Below, one piece after another: positions 1-11,105 of a stretch of 64,000 nucleotides of DNA. Position 1 is the stretch's first letter. Each line of letters begins with the position of its first letter. Source of the DNA: Pegoplata infirma (Eukaryota; Arthropoda; Insecta; Diptera; Anthomyiidae); the NCBI GenBank assembly GCA_963921195.1, contig OY992536.1, positions 176,584,995 to 176,648,994 of the forward strand, in the 5' to 3' direction. The notes beneath the pieces are model-generated. The model had not been told where the DNA came from and searched no databases. It saw only the letters and a list, made by a program, of their open reading frames with translations. Both the position numbers and the translations under genes were made by a program.

Positions 1-54
1 CCAACTATTCCGATTTTATCCATCTCCGAACTTAACTCAGATTCTGATAATTTT

Positions 55-905
55 TTTTTGTTTTTAAAAAGTCCCCGATTCTAAGACATTTTTTTTTACA
101 GAAAAAGTCTGAGACATTTTTTCTATAGAAGAAGTCTCAGCTTTTGAAACAATTTTTCTATGGAAAAAGTCATAGAAGACATTTTTTCTATAGAAAAAAT
201 CTTAGATTCTGAATCATTTTTTCTGTAGAAAAAGTCTCAGGTTCTGAGACATTTTTTCTATAGAAAAATTCTCGATTCTGAGACATTTTTTTCTATAGAA
301 AAAGTGTCATATTCTGGGACATTTGTTCTATAGAAAAGGTCTAAGATTTTGAGTCATTTTTTCTATAGCAAAAATCTTAGGTTCTGAGACATTTTTTTTA
401 TAGAAAAAGTCTCAGATTCTGAGATATTTTTTCTATAGAAAAAGTCTGACTCTGGGACATTTTTTTGTTAAGAAAAAGTCTCAGATTCTGAGACATTTTT
501 TCTATGGAAAAACTAATTGAATCTGATACATTTTCTTTATAGAAACAGTCTTAGATTCTGAGACATTTTTCTACAGAAGAAGTCTCAGATTCTGAGACAT
601 TTTCTACAGAAAAAGTCTCAGATTCTGAGACTTTTTTTCTATAGAAAAGGTCAGATTTTTTTATAGAAAAAATGTTTCAGAATCTGAGACTTTTTCTATA
701 AAAAAATGCATCAGAATCTGAGACTGTCTTCTATAGAAAAAATGTCTCAGAGTCTGAGACTTTTTCTATAGAAAAAATGTCTCAGAGTCTGAGACTTTTT
801 CTATAGAAAAAATCTCAGATTCTGAGACATTTTTTCTATAGAACAAGTCTTAGATTCTGAGACATTTTTTCTATAGAAAAAGTCTCAGATTCTGAAATAT
901 TTTAT
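55..905. repeat. 35-bp dyad satellite, array 1
   Basis: Tandem, diverged copies of a unit of about 35 bp made of two palindromes: CTCAGATTCTGAG, then a spacer, then TTTTCTATAGAAAA. Because the spacers differ, the order shows polarity. The array reads one way to about 655, the opposite way at about 656-800, then the first way again. It is cut at 906 by the element at 908-5799 and resumes at 5802. Confidence 0.9.
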
Positions 906-1444
906 CTACCCGAGTAAAAAAGATTATATATATTCATATAAAATTATATAAAGGCATCATATATAATCATATATAGTTTAATGCGAAAAATGAGTCGATA
1001 AAACGATATAAAAACTTATCAAATTTGATCAAATCTCATCAAATTTGATATAATTTTAATATAATTTTATATAGTTATATGCGAAAATTGGACCCTTTTT
1101 GAATAAAATTGATGTAATTATATATAATTAAATATATTTATATATAAGAAAAAAATTTCCCCTAAAACGCAAAAATTGACAAAAAAAAATTGTTTCCAGG
1201 ACTTAAAAATTTTCAAAAATATTTTTAAGACTTTGAAAATTTTCAAAAAAAAATCTGGACTTAGAAAATTTTTTAAAAGTTATATCTAATTATACATACA
1301 TATGTATTTTTATACCCTCCACTCTAGTGATAGAGGGTATATATAAGTTTGTCATTCCGTTTGTAACACCTCGAAATATTGGTCTAGGACCCCATAAAGT
1401 ATATATATTTATGATCCTCGATCGATTTTAAGTCGATCTAGCGA

Positions 1445-1513
1445 TGTCCGTCCGTCCGTCCGTCCGTCCGTCCGTCCGTCCGTCCGTCTGTCTGTCTGTC
1501 TGTCCGTCCGTAG
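1445..1513. repeat. GTCC/GTCT microsatellite in mini-me copy 1
   Basis: About seventeen tetranucleotides of GTCC, then GTCT, then GTCC, just after the 'ctagcgat' core. This is the characteristic internal microsatellite of the family. Confidence 0.9.
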
Positions 1514-1969
1514 AAAACACGCTAACTTTTGAAAGACTTTACAGAGGCTACTGAAGTTTGGCATATATGTTTGTTATTTACCTGGTCAGGTTGGTATTGC
1601 AATCCAGCCAAATCGGTCCAGTGGTTCAAAAGTTATGAGCAAAAGAGTAAATTTCGGCAAAGGTATTTCGCGAATTTACGAGATAAAAAACACGATAACT
1701 TTCGAAAGACAATAATGAGGCTACTGAAGCTTGGCACGTATCTTTGCCGTTCCCCGGCTCTGTTTGGTTTTAAATTTCAGCTCAATCGGTCCAGTGGTTC
1801 AAAAGTTATAAGAAAAACCCTGAATTTCAGATTAGTTTCATCTAAAATGCCACGTGTTTTAACAAGTTTAAAAAGCATTGGTGGTAACTTAACAATGCTT
1901 TTCAAACTTGTTTAATTTTAAAGCAATGCTTTTTAAACTTGTTTAGTTTTAAAAACATTGGTAACTTAA

Positions 1970-2165
1970 AAATTACACTCGAAAAAAATTTTACACTCAA
2001 AAAAAATTTTACACTCAAAAAAATTTTACACTCAAAAAAAAATTTAGTTTTTTTTTACAAATATGACAATATTTTGCGTACATACGTACGTGCATTCAAT
2101 CAGAAATATTTTTACAGTAAAAAAACATTACACGCGAAAAAAATTTTACACTCAAAAAAAAAATA
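1970..2165. repeat. tandem TTTTACACTCAAAAAA units
   Basis: Four or more 16-18 bp copies of TTTTACACTCAAAAAAA, with further degenerate copies near 2135-2160. The same block recurs inverted in mini-me copy 2 (44255-44450). The unit contains the 5' cap TACACTCAAAAAA of the CAC-ended elements elsewhere in the window. Confidence 0.75.
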
Positions 2166-3170
2166 GTAATTTTTATTTTTAAATACAAAAAAAGAGTTTT
2201 TTACTCAAAATAAAATATTTCTAATCAAAATTGTTAAGTTTTTCACGTTAAAAAATGTACTACCCATTAAAAAAATGCATTGTGGAGGGTATTCATAGAT
2301 TCGGCAAAGTCGAATTTAACTTTTCTACTTGTTTTCTTTCAATTTTGCATCAGTCCTAGAATTTTGGGACTTAGAAAATTTTAATTTTTTTTGGACTTAG
2401 AAAAATTTTCAAAAGTTATATTAAATTATATGTAAAGGACTTAGATTTTTTTTTTTTAATTTTACTCATATAAGATAACATATAATTTAAAAACAGTTGC
2501 ATTAAGTTTTATATAAAATTACTTTAAATATTTTGTTTTATCAAATTATATAAAAAAGAAGACAGAATTTTAAAGTTTATATGTAATTATATAAAATCAT
2601 ATGTTATTATATAAAAGTCAATATTTTCTGTTATATAATTTTATATAAGAAACAAATTTGAAGTGCAAATATATAAAATCACATATGATGCAACAAAAAA
2701 TCATATAGTTTTATAAAATAATATATTTATATATAAAACTATATATAATTATTAGAGTTCGTTTGGTGAGTATGTCACTTCATCTGTTTATCGGATATCA
2801 TCATTTTTTTAAAGGATTTAGGGGAGCTAAAATGAATGCCGGTATTTTTTTGGAAAATTTTTCACTCCTTGGGGTGGTTCAAAGCATCTGAAAACGCGGA
2901 TTTTGAGCTGATTTTTTTGCAGAGAAAAAACGGCTGAATATATTGCAAATCTGATTGCACCAGTCGATTCTACACCAAAAATTAAAATAATACCAGTTTT
3001 TTTTAACTCTTAAAAAAGTTCCAATAACCCACAACAGGGGGCGGAAAAATCGATTTTTTTAAAAAAAAATTTAAATTATTTTTTTAATCATGCACGATGA
3101 AGAGGCAGTTTTTGCTAAGAAATTTGGTACGAAAAGCACGTTTCTATCACAACTCATTAAAAAGTTATAA

Positions 3171-4980
3171 CCCAATAAGCACTTTTAAAATTCAAGTGCA
3201 AATCAAGTATAAATCAAGTGTAAATCAAGCCCTTAATTCCAGTCTATGCTTGAATTATACTTGAATTACACTTGAATTCAATAGCATTCTCCAGCAAAAC
3301 GGATACTTGAATTCAAGCGCTGTTTTTACACATGAAAGCCAGTGAAAAGGCTGTAAAAACAGGGCTTGAATTCCAGTGTCCGTTTTGCTGGAGTATGCTA
3401 TTGAATTCAAGTGTAATTCAAGTATAAATCAAGCAGGGCACACTGGTCGATTCCATTGGCCAAAAATAAAAAAATCAAAGTCAAAAGTTTGTCGCCAAAT
3501 GTGTCATCTCTATTTCTAATAAAAATAAGGTTTTAAAATATTGAGCTGTTTCTGTTTTATTCCAACTGTACTCTTTAGGAACAGCTTCAAAAGAGATGGC
3601 GAGTTAACAGTTGGTTTTTGCAGTGTGAAATTATGGAAAATTAGGTTCAACTTTCAATTAATTAAAACCATATAAAAAATTTTTTGTTGAAATAAATCAA
3701 AACTAATATTGAATTAGAAGGAATTAACTAAATTTTAAAATAATTACAATGTGTTTAGCCTGTTCTGGAGTTTGTATAATATTAATATCTTTCCAGTGTC
3801 AATGTTAGTGTTTGTTCGTCAATATATTGAAATTTCTAATAGAGTTTTAGTTGTGTTCCCCCCTGAAGTCTCCAATCGGACTTTTTTTGATTTATTAGTT
3901 AATATTTCAAGATTCTAAAATTGGTAATATCAGCTGCATTCTTTTGCATGTCTTTGAGTTATCACCCACGGCCTCGTTGTTTTGGATGTTAACCTTTGAA
4001 TTCTTGTGTGGTGTTTTGTTAATTTGTGTTCGCGTTGCTCTGGTATTGTTATGCATGTAAGAAATGTGATTGTTTATTTTCTTTTTAGCGGACTTTTAAT
4101 TTTATTTTTTCTTAATTTTATCCTTATAAAGGGTAGTTTAGACCAGCAGACTTGTAAAACGACCTGTCAGTTTTTCTAGTACTTAGCGTGACAGAAAAAT
4201 TTAGATTTTTGTTGAAGTTATGCTAATGTAAACTGAAAAAATGGAAAATTTTACATTTTTTCATTAATTAAAGAAAATTAGATCAAAATAATAAAATATG
4301 TGTACAAGAGGATTAATTAATCTACAAATAAAAAAAATTCATCAAAATCGGTTCAGTAGTTTTTGTTGTACAACTGCATCCAATTTTATCCATTAAAAAA
4401 AGCATACCACAATTGGGTGGCAACCCTGGCAATTCTCTTTGACCAAAATTTGAGTTATAAAAACTTTTTAAAATATAACGATTTTTGTCTTTCATATAAA
4501 AAAACAGAATTAAAAATTATCGCGTATTTATTTTTTTATAGCTGTTTAAAAATTGTTAATATTAAGGCTGTTTTTTAGTAACAACCCCCCTTAACCTTTT
4601 TTTTTAATTTTTTATTACATACTATTTCATATTTAATAATTCAATATTTTTTTTTTAAACTTATCTTGTAAAAAAGTTATGAATTAAATGTGAATTAAAA
4701 ACAAACTTTCGTTTTTCTTACGTGGGGTGAATGTGGTTGCTTGGGTACGGTAGGGGGTGGGGGTAGTTATGAGTCATCAACCACTCCCATTTTATCATTC
4801 AATAGTTCTGACATATTTAAAAAGCCGTGACCGAAGTTTCACGATGATACCTATAATTGAAGTATTTTTGGCCGCCATCTCCATAGAGCTCCGACCACTG
4901 TGCACGGGCTGGAATTTATGGCTTGATTTACACTTGTTTTATACTTGATTTGCACTTGAATTTTAAAATTGCTTATTGGG
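3171..4980. mobile_element. Word-element with CCCAATAAGCA ends (word TCAAGTRTAAATCAAG)
   Basis: Left end CCCAATAAGCACTTTTAAAA; right end TTTTAAAATTGCTTATTGGG. Next to both ends the words AATCAAGTATAAATCAAG and CTTGAATTACACTTG are repeated in both orientations. It sits in the arm of the 2755-5768 foldback and is therefore younger. The ORF-like frames at 4363-4578 and 4757-4948 have no recognisable similarity. The interior from about 3500 to 4740 is otherwise featureless AT-rich sequence. Confidence 0.75.
3241..3437. repeat. Long hairpin inside the word-element
   Basis: Arms 3241-3325 and about 3348-3437 pair through CTTGAATTACACTTGAATTC, AGCATTCTCCAGCAAAACGG and GTTTTTACA with their inverses. 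The loop is about 22 nt, so an RNA would form a nearly 90-bp stem. Confidence 0.8.
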
Positions 4981-5062
4981 AAGGCTTCAAATTTTTTTTC
5001 TAATGGCAAAATTATAAAACATTAACCGGAATTTGAAAATTTTTTGGATGGGTCCGCGGTCT

Positions 5063-5345
5063 GGACACTCGTTTTCGATTTTCATCTCAATGCTGATTCC
5101 AAATCTGGTTTCCAAAATGTTCCGTAACGTCAGGTTTTTGAGATAATTGAGGTCAAAGTTCACAAAAAACGCATGTTTTGTGCATTATTAGAGCATTTTT
5201 TTGTGATGTTTTTGGATGATATTCTGGGATCATAAAACTTGTTTTCGATTAGCATTTCGATGCTGATTCTGAATCTAGATTTCAAATTTTTCTATCACGT
5301 CATGTTTTCGAGAAAATTGAGGTCAAAGATCTCAAAAAACGTGTT
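5063..5345. repeat. Two-copy tandem repeat, period about 169 bp
   Basis: Copies at about 5063-5180 and 5232-5345 share 'gttttcgatt', 'aatgctgatt', 'aattgaggtcaaag' and 'tcaaaaaacg'. They lie in the spacer of the 2755-5768 foldback. Confidence 0.65.
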
Positions 5346-5801
5346 GTTGTCCATTTTTGAGAATTGATAACTTTTTAACGGGTTGTGATAAAACGGAAAA
5401 TTTAGTACCACTTTGTCAAGCTGAAAATGCCCTTTAATTGTGCATATTTAAAAAATTATTTTAAAAAGAAAATGGAAAAACCTTATATTTCAGCCCTCTG
5501 TGGTGGGTTTTTGGAACTTTTTTTAAGAGTTTGAAAAATAATCATTGTATTATTTTTTGCTGTAGAATCGACTGATGAAATCAGATTTGCGATATATTCA
5601 ACCGTTTTAGCTCTGCTGAAAAATCAGCTCAAAATTCGCGTTTTCAGATGCGTTGAACCACCCCAAGAAGCGAATTTTTTTCCAAAAAAATACCGCCATT
5701 CTTTTTAGTTCCCCTAAATCCTTCAAAAAAATTATGATATCCTCAGATCAAATTTTCAAAATTAACTCTAATAATTATATATGATCTTTTTTACTCGGGT
5801 A

Positions 5802-6040
5802 TAGAAAAAGTTTCACATTCTGAGACATTTTTTCTATAGAAAACAGTCTCAGATTCTGAGCCATTTTTTCTACAGAAAAAGACTCAGATTCTGAGACATT
5901 TTTTCTATAGAAAAAGTCTCAGATTCTAAGACAATTTTTTTATAGAAATAATGTCTCAGAATCTGATACTTTTTTATGGAAAAAATGTCGCCGATCTGAG
6001 ATATTTTTCTATAGAAAAAGTCTCAAATTCTGAGACATTA
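5802..6040. repeat. 35-bp dyad satellite, continuation of array 1
   Basis: The CTCAGATTCTGAG and TTTCTATAGAAA units resume directly after the TIR element, so this is the same array as 55-905 before the insertion. One or two units are inverted around 5950. Confidence 0.85.
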
Positions 6041-7430
6041 GTTTATTATTCCCACTGTTACGCATCGGCATTTCGGTCTAGCACCTATTAATAGCGACAA
6101 CCGTCTGTCCGTCTGCGGAAGATTTAACACAGTCTAAAATAAAATCTTCGAGTGTGGGAACTTTTTCGAATTTTTCCTACCAAGGGTTGATGTTAAGCGT
6201 GTTTTTATGAAGATTTGTTTTTATTTTAAACGTTCCAAAGAAATGCCTATAAACTTATGTACATGCACTGCATATTTATTTAGATCTTTTGTTGTTATTT
6301 CATCTTGGATAGAATTTTCACATAGAATTTGCTTTTTTTTATTTTTTGTTTTAAATAATTTTTTTGTTAATAAATATAAAAATTTGTCAATAATTTTTCG
6401 CTTGCAAGCATTTCGATTCGAAGAAGATACGCCAGCGTATCGTCTGGAAGATAAATTGTATTACGGGGCATATCGTCTTCGTATTGCGGAAGAAACACCC
6501 TATGGTAGAAATCGTGTCCCGAAAGTAATACGTCCAGAAGATACGAAAGCAATTCTTCTGGAGGATACATGCGCAATATTGCTAGGTAACCACTTGGAAG
6601 ATAAATTGACGATATCCTTCAAATTTTACTGAAAATATATTGCCAGATAATCTCCTAAACGATAACTCTTTCAGAAAATAAAAAAAGATGTAGCGTTTTT
6701 TGTCTTAAAGAAGATAAAGTTATGGTTTTTATTGTGATCTACAAAAGGCGCATACATATATCAAGAAATGTCCAAATTTCATAAAGATCCACCCCCAGAT
6801 TTTCAACCGCATAAGCATCATTTCGTGTATTTCTTCATTCGGACTCCTTCGTTTGCTGCATCTGATTGGCTTAAAAAAATGTGGTTCATAATATTTTCAC
6901 AATGTTTTTATTGCTTTTAAATTTATTACTTACCTCTTAAAACCGTTTTTAGAATTTTTGCTTGATTTTTATTTGTTAATTCCTATTTATTGCAGCAAAC
7001 AACAGAAAAACGAATTTATGATAGAAAAAAAAAATGTTTGACAACAAATAAAATATTTTCATTTCGTGTTTTTTTCATCCGTATGGTACAAGGATGATAT
7101 CGTATATGAATCGCCAAGAAGAAAAATCCCCTGAAAGATAAATTTTTGATATTTTTGCGATTTTATCTACTTTATAAATGACAAAAAAATAATCATTTTT
7201 TTTAACATGATAATGTTTTTAGGCTGGTGTCTAATTTTAAAAAAGTTGCAGGACGCCACCTCAGTTTGACTATATAAGCTAACAATTAGCGAAAAAGAAA
7301 ATAAGAATTACTATTTTCATTTTCATAAAACCAAAAATTTTTGTAACTTGGGTTTGTAACTTAGATAATAATTCACTTCGTGGTGAATAAAACTGTTTTT
7401 CCCAGACGGTGAATAAAAAGTAGCATAATT
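6041..7430. other. Unassigned AT-rich stretch with a mini-me-like scrap
   Basis: 6060-6200 resembles a decayed mini-me start (CATCGGCATTTCGGTCTAG, GTCTGTCCGTCTG). 6207-6632 holds an open frame of 141 codons; only its second half (6407-6620) is unusual, being richer in GC and full of GAAGATA and CTGGAAGAT words. 7190-7330 is an inverse copy of sequence that flanks the element at 23188-26283 (shared 'cagtttgactatataagc' and 'tttttaggctggtg'). No gene is recognised. Confidence 0.45.
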
Positions 7431-7435
7431 ATTTT

Positions 7436-8130
7436 TCAACAAAAAAAAAAATTCAGCAATTTTTTTTTCATCGAATTATTTTTTCATCAAGATTTTTTTT
7501 ATCATCAATTTTTTTTTTTCATCCATTTTTTTTTTTTCATCAAATTTTTTTTTTTTCGTCAAAATTTTTTTTTTATCAAATTATTTTTTTTTTTTCATCA
7601 AATTTTTTTTTTCCATAATTTTTTTTTTATCAATTTTTTTTTTCATCAAATTTTTTTTTATTCATGTTTTTGTTCATTAAATTTTTTTTTCATCAATTTT
7701 TTTTTCATCAAAATTTTTAATCAAATTTTTTTTTTCCTAATTTTTTTGTTTTTGCATAATTTTTTTTTCCATTAATTTTTTTTTTCATAAATTTTTTTTT
7801 TTCATAAATTTTTTTATTCCATCAAATTTTTCAAAAAAAAAATTGTTTTTATCATTTTTTTTTTATAAAAATTTTTTTTTCATTAGAAAAAACTTTTTTT
7901 TATGAAAAAAAATTTTTACCAAAAATTTTGTTTCCATAAAATTTTTTTTATCATAATAATTTTATCAAAAAAAAATTTTTTTTAATCAAATTTTTTTTCA
8001 TAATTTTTTTTGTTTTTTCATTAATTTTTTTCCATAAATTTTGTTTGTATCAATTTTTATTCATCATTTTTTTCATAAAATTTTTCATAAATTTTTTTTT
8101 CGACATTTTTTGTTTTATCAATTTTTTTTT
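7436..8130. repeat. T-rich array with CATCAA punctuation
   Basis: About 700 bp of T runs of 6-12, broken every 15-25 bases by CATCAAA, CATAAA or similar. It is a degenerate simple repeat with unit near TTTTTTTTTCATCAAA. Confidence 0.85.
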
Positions 8131-8439
8131 TGGTTTGTTAATGGGGTCCTTGACTGATATTTCAATTCGTTTTGCATGGAATAGCAAAGTAACATAACAT
8201 TATTTCTTCTAAAAAAAAACTTTGCTTTGGCAAGTACACCCAAACCTTCCGCAAAACATTATCATGATTTAATGTATTGGACAAGAGTACAAAATTCGCA
8301 GGCATTTTTAAAATATTGCTAAAATATCCTCAAGTTGATAAAAGGAAGATTTTTAAAAAATACTACTTTGATAATTTTTATTACGATAAAAAGAAGATAT
8401 TGCCGCAATTTCTCTTAGACGATATTTCTTTCAAATGCT

Positions 8440-8900
8440 TGCAGGGAATTTCTATACTTACACTTTGAAATTTTGACGGTAAATTGTAGTAAAAATAAAG
8501 CAAAGAGAAGTAAATTTTCTCTTAAATTGATTACTACACACAAAAAACAAATTTGCTAATTTCCAACTGAAATTCAGCTGTTACAACAAAAAATCGGTGG
8601 ATGCATTTGTATTAAGGGTGATACAACTAAATATCGGTAGTTACAACTAAATTTTGTTAATACAACTGTCTTTAATTGAAACAACTACAAAATTCGTTAG
8701 CCACATTAAAATGTAGTAGTACCAACCGAATTTTGAGTCAATACAACTGATGTATTCAGTTGGAAATTTAGTTTTCTCTGTGTACATTTACTATTTTTAT
8801 GTGTACACGAACGGTTTTTGAGCAAAAGTAGTAAATTGAGTAAAAAATAGTAAATTGTAGTAGGTAACCAAACAAAACTTTTGTGTTGACAAAATATTAG
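8440..8900. repeat. Paralogous segment, filled copy
   Basis: 'ggtaaattgtagtaaa' to 'gtaaattgtagtaggtaa' matches 10955-11100 closely, except that this copy carries a 246-bp insertion at 8537-8782. It contains repeated TAGTAAA words. Confidence 0.75.
8537..8782. mobile_element. MITE with CACACAAAAAAC ends (word CAACTG)
   Basis: Ends are CACACAAAAAAC and GTTTTCTCTGTG, with TA on both sides (8535-8536 and 8783-8784). The homologous segment at 11016-11030 reads 'attactacatttacta' with no insertion and a single TA, so it is an empty site. The interior repeats CAACTGAA, TACAACTAAA and AACCGAATT in both orientations. It is non-coding. Confidence 0.9.
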
Positions 8901-9084
8901 GGTAGAATAAATATTTACGGTTGGTCATACATTAGACTTCCCTGTGTTAGAGCGGTTTAAAAAGTTTTATAAAAATAGGTCTGTTTGATTACTTTTTTTG
9001 TAGTAAATGTAGTAAATGAGAAATATTGTCAAACTTTACTCATTGAGCGAAAAATCCAAAAAAGTAAAAAAACGAAAAGTCCCA

Positions 9085-9918
9085 CCCAACAAACTTCGGA
9101 GCGCTCCTAATTTAGGACTCTTAAATTAATCTAAAAAATATTGTTTTTGGAGCCCTCATTTTTTGGAATCAAAAAAGATTTAAAAATAACACTTTTTATT
9201 TGAGTTTTCAAATATTTTTTACACTAAATTTTTGGATTCAATATTAAACCTTGCGATTTGAGTCTAAAAGAACCCTTAAATATTTTAGAAATTGTTACAA
9301 ATTTATAATATTTTTTGAGCCATCCATAAAGGCTCAACAAAATTGTTTCTTTTGGAGCATAAAAATATTTTTCTTTCAAAATAAATTATAAGTCAGAAAA
9401 TAAATTTCTTCAAAACGTTATTTTTTATGCAAATACCATTATAGACGGGAATTAAAGGAAGATTGTAAAGAATGAAGAATACAAGAATGCAGAATGAGGG
9501 AACGCCAAATTGATGTTTGAGAAGGTCAGAGGAATAATATCATTGCTATTAGAAGTGGTTGTGTTTTTTAAATTGTTATGTGTATGTACAATTAAAAATG
9601 TTTTTTAATTTAGAATTTTTGTAAGATAAATAAAGATTTTCAAAATAAACAAAAATTTTCGCATTTTTTTTATTTTAAAATCAAAACAGCAAAAAAAAAT
9701 CCAAAAAACTACACTTTTTTAATAGACTACAAATAGACTCCAAATAGGCTCCAAAGTATGAACAATTTTCCCCTTTTTGAATCTTTTTTCTGGAGTCTTT
9801 TTGGATTCTATAAAGAGGGCTCTTTTGGATGAACCACTTTCATACAATAATTTGAAATTCTTGTTATATTTTTGGAGCCCATTTTGGAGTCTAAAATGAG
9901 TCTGCTTGCTAGCTGGGG
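9085..9918. mobile_element. Word-element with CCCAACAAAC-like ends (word GGAGTC)
   Basis: Left end CCCAACAAACTTCGGAGCGC. The right end reads GCTTGCTAGCTGGGG followed by TA, whose inverse starts CCCCAGCTAGCAAGC. The interior repeats GGAGCCC, GGACTCTT, TAGACTCCAAATAG and GGAGTCTTTTTGGA in both orientations. The TA expected on the left is changed. The frame 9719-9952 is a by-product of the repeats. Confidence 0.5.
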
Positions 9919-9921
9919 TAG

Positions 9922-10303
9922 TAAAAGTAGTGAAAATATATTTATCATTCAATTTTTTTAATTTATTTGAAAAATTTATTTAGACATTTATATTTGTTTA
10001 ATTTATGAACATAAAAAAAAACTTAATGGAAATAGACATGAACAAGGAGTTTTGACAATTTGAGGATAATATTCTACAGAACTATTCAAAGAATTTAATT
10101 ATGGACCTTTTTATACAGGAAACCCGAAAAATCTTTGAAAGAATTTTACGTTTTAGTATATTAAGACACATCTGATTTTTTCTTTAAGAGGTATTTTAAA
10201 AGCCTATAAACAAATACTCTCAGATTCTGAGGAGTTTTCCTCATTATCTTGGGACTGTCCTTCAAAAAATCATTGAGACATACATATGTACATATAGACA
10301 AAA
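9922..10303. other. No gene; AT-rich
   Basis: Nothing recognisable apart from one satellite-like scrap at 10217-10240 (CTCAGATTCTGAGGAG). Confidence 0.5.
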
Positions 10304-10305
10304 CA

Positions 10306-10548
10306 CACACAGAAAACAAATTTGCTAATTTCCAACTGAAATTCAGTTGTTAAAACAAAAAATCGGTGGATGCATTTGAATTAAGATTGAAACAACTGAA
10401 TATCGGTAGTAACAACAAAATTTTGTTATTACAACTGTCTTTTTATTGAAACAACTATATAATTCGTCACCCACATCATAATGTAGTAGAAGCAACCGAA
10501 TCTTTAATACAACTGAAAAATTTAGTTGGAAATTTATTTTTCTCTGTG
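10306..10548. mobile_element. Second copy of the CAACTG-word MITE
   Basis: Matches 8537-8782 along its length ('aatttgctaatttccaactg', 'aaaatcggtggatgcattt'). It starts CACACAGAAAAC, ends TTTTTCTCTGTG, and is flanked by CA (10304-10305 and 10549-10550). This shows the family accepts CA as well as TA. Confidence 0.85.
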
Positions 10549-10954
10549 CATGAATGGCTTTTTTCTGAAGAAAGTGGACTTAACTGTGATGTCTTCACAA
10601 TAAAAAAACTTTCAAAATGTATAAACTTTTTTCTAGGGAACACTCCTCAGTATCTTAAAAATCTGGAGGATTTGTTGAAGAAAACAGGAAAATGATTTTT
10701 TTATAACTGAAAGTCTTGGGAAAAGGCCATATTTTTAAAATAATCTATACCCCTTACTAATACTTTAATTTTCTATAGTTATTCCCTTAGGACACATGCT
10801 TCCATTGTATTTAAATAGTTTTTATTATCGAATTTCCAGGCACATTTTAAATTTTTGTAATTTATGTATTAAAAGTTTTTGGTTTTTTGTAAATATAAAA
10901 ATTTGTCAATAATTTTTTTGACATGATTTTCATACTTACGCATTGAAATTTGTC

Positions 10955-11105
10955 CGGTAAATTGTAGTAAAGTTTAAGCAAAAGAGAATATATTTTCTCT
11001 TAAATTGATTACTACATTTACTATTTTTATGTGTACTCGAACGGTTTTTGAGCAAAAGTAGTAAATTGAGTAAAAAATAGTAAATTGTAGTAGGTAAACA
11101 AACAA
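10955..11105. repeat. Paralogous segment, empty copy
   Basis: Counterpart of 8440-8900 without the MITE. The junction at 11016-11030 is uninterrupted. Confidence 0.8.

Larger units (their letters stand above)
1312..2334 (+). mobile_element. mini-me type dispersed repeat, copy 1
   Basis: Begins TATACCCTCCACTCTAGTGA and carries the motif 'gtcattccgtttgtaac'. Then come the TA-rich stretch, a short core around 'gatcctcgatcgatttt' and a GTCC/GTCT microsatellite, the order described for dipteran mini-me elements. The 3' end has a small hairpin, ATTCGGCAAAGTCGAAT, followed by a T-rich stretch ending near CTTGTT. Terminal hairpins of this kind suit DINE-1/Helentron-related elements, but that placement is inference. 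The 128- and 75-residue frames inside are not credible genes. Confidence 0.75.
2755..5768. mobile_element. Foldback element with GAGTT ends, split by a nested element
   Basis: Left arm 2755-3170 is the diverged inverse of right arm about 5365-5768. Landmarks are 'ggtggttcaa', 'catctgaaaacgcg' and 'ggatttaggggagctaaaa' on the left, with their complements on the right. TA flanks it at 2753-2754 and 5769-5770, and the first bases, GAGT, match the foldback at 27718-28608. The spacer (4981-5365) holds a tandem duplication. The element at 3171-4980 is inserted at the end of the left arm. No coding capacity is seen. Confidence 0.8.
908..5799. mobile_element. TIR element with CCCGAGTAAAA ends, carrying nested insertions
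   Basis: Starts CCCGAGTAAAAAAGATTATA and ends with the inverse, TATATGATCTTTTTTACTCGGG-like. It is flanked by TA (906-907 and 5800-5801), and removing it rebuilds the satellite motif CTATAG. A TA duplication suggests a Tc1/mariner-type mechanism. The interior is AT-rich with many ATATATAATTATAT words, plus a mini-me copy and a foldback inserted later. No transposase is visible. The same cap recurs near 27531, 28649, 41684, 48108 and 54980. Confidence 0.75.

Noticed and set aside
1445..1513. Telomere or centromere microsatellite
   Set aside because: The GTCC/GTCT tract is the internal microsatellite of the mini-me repeat and recurs only with its flanks.
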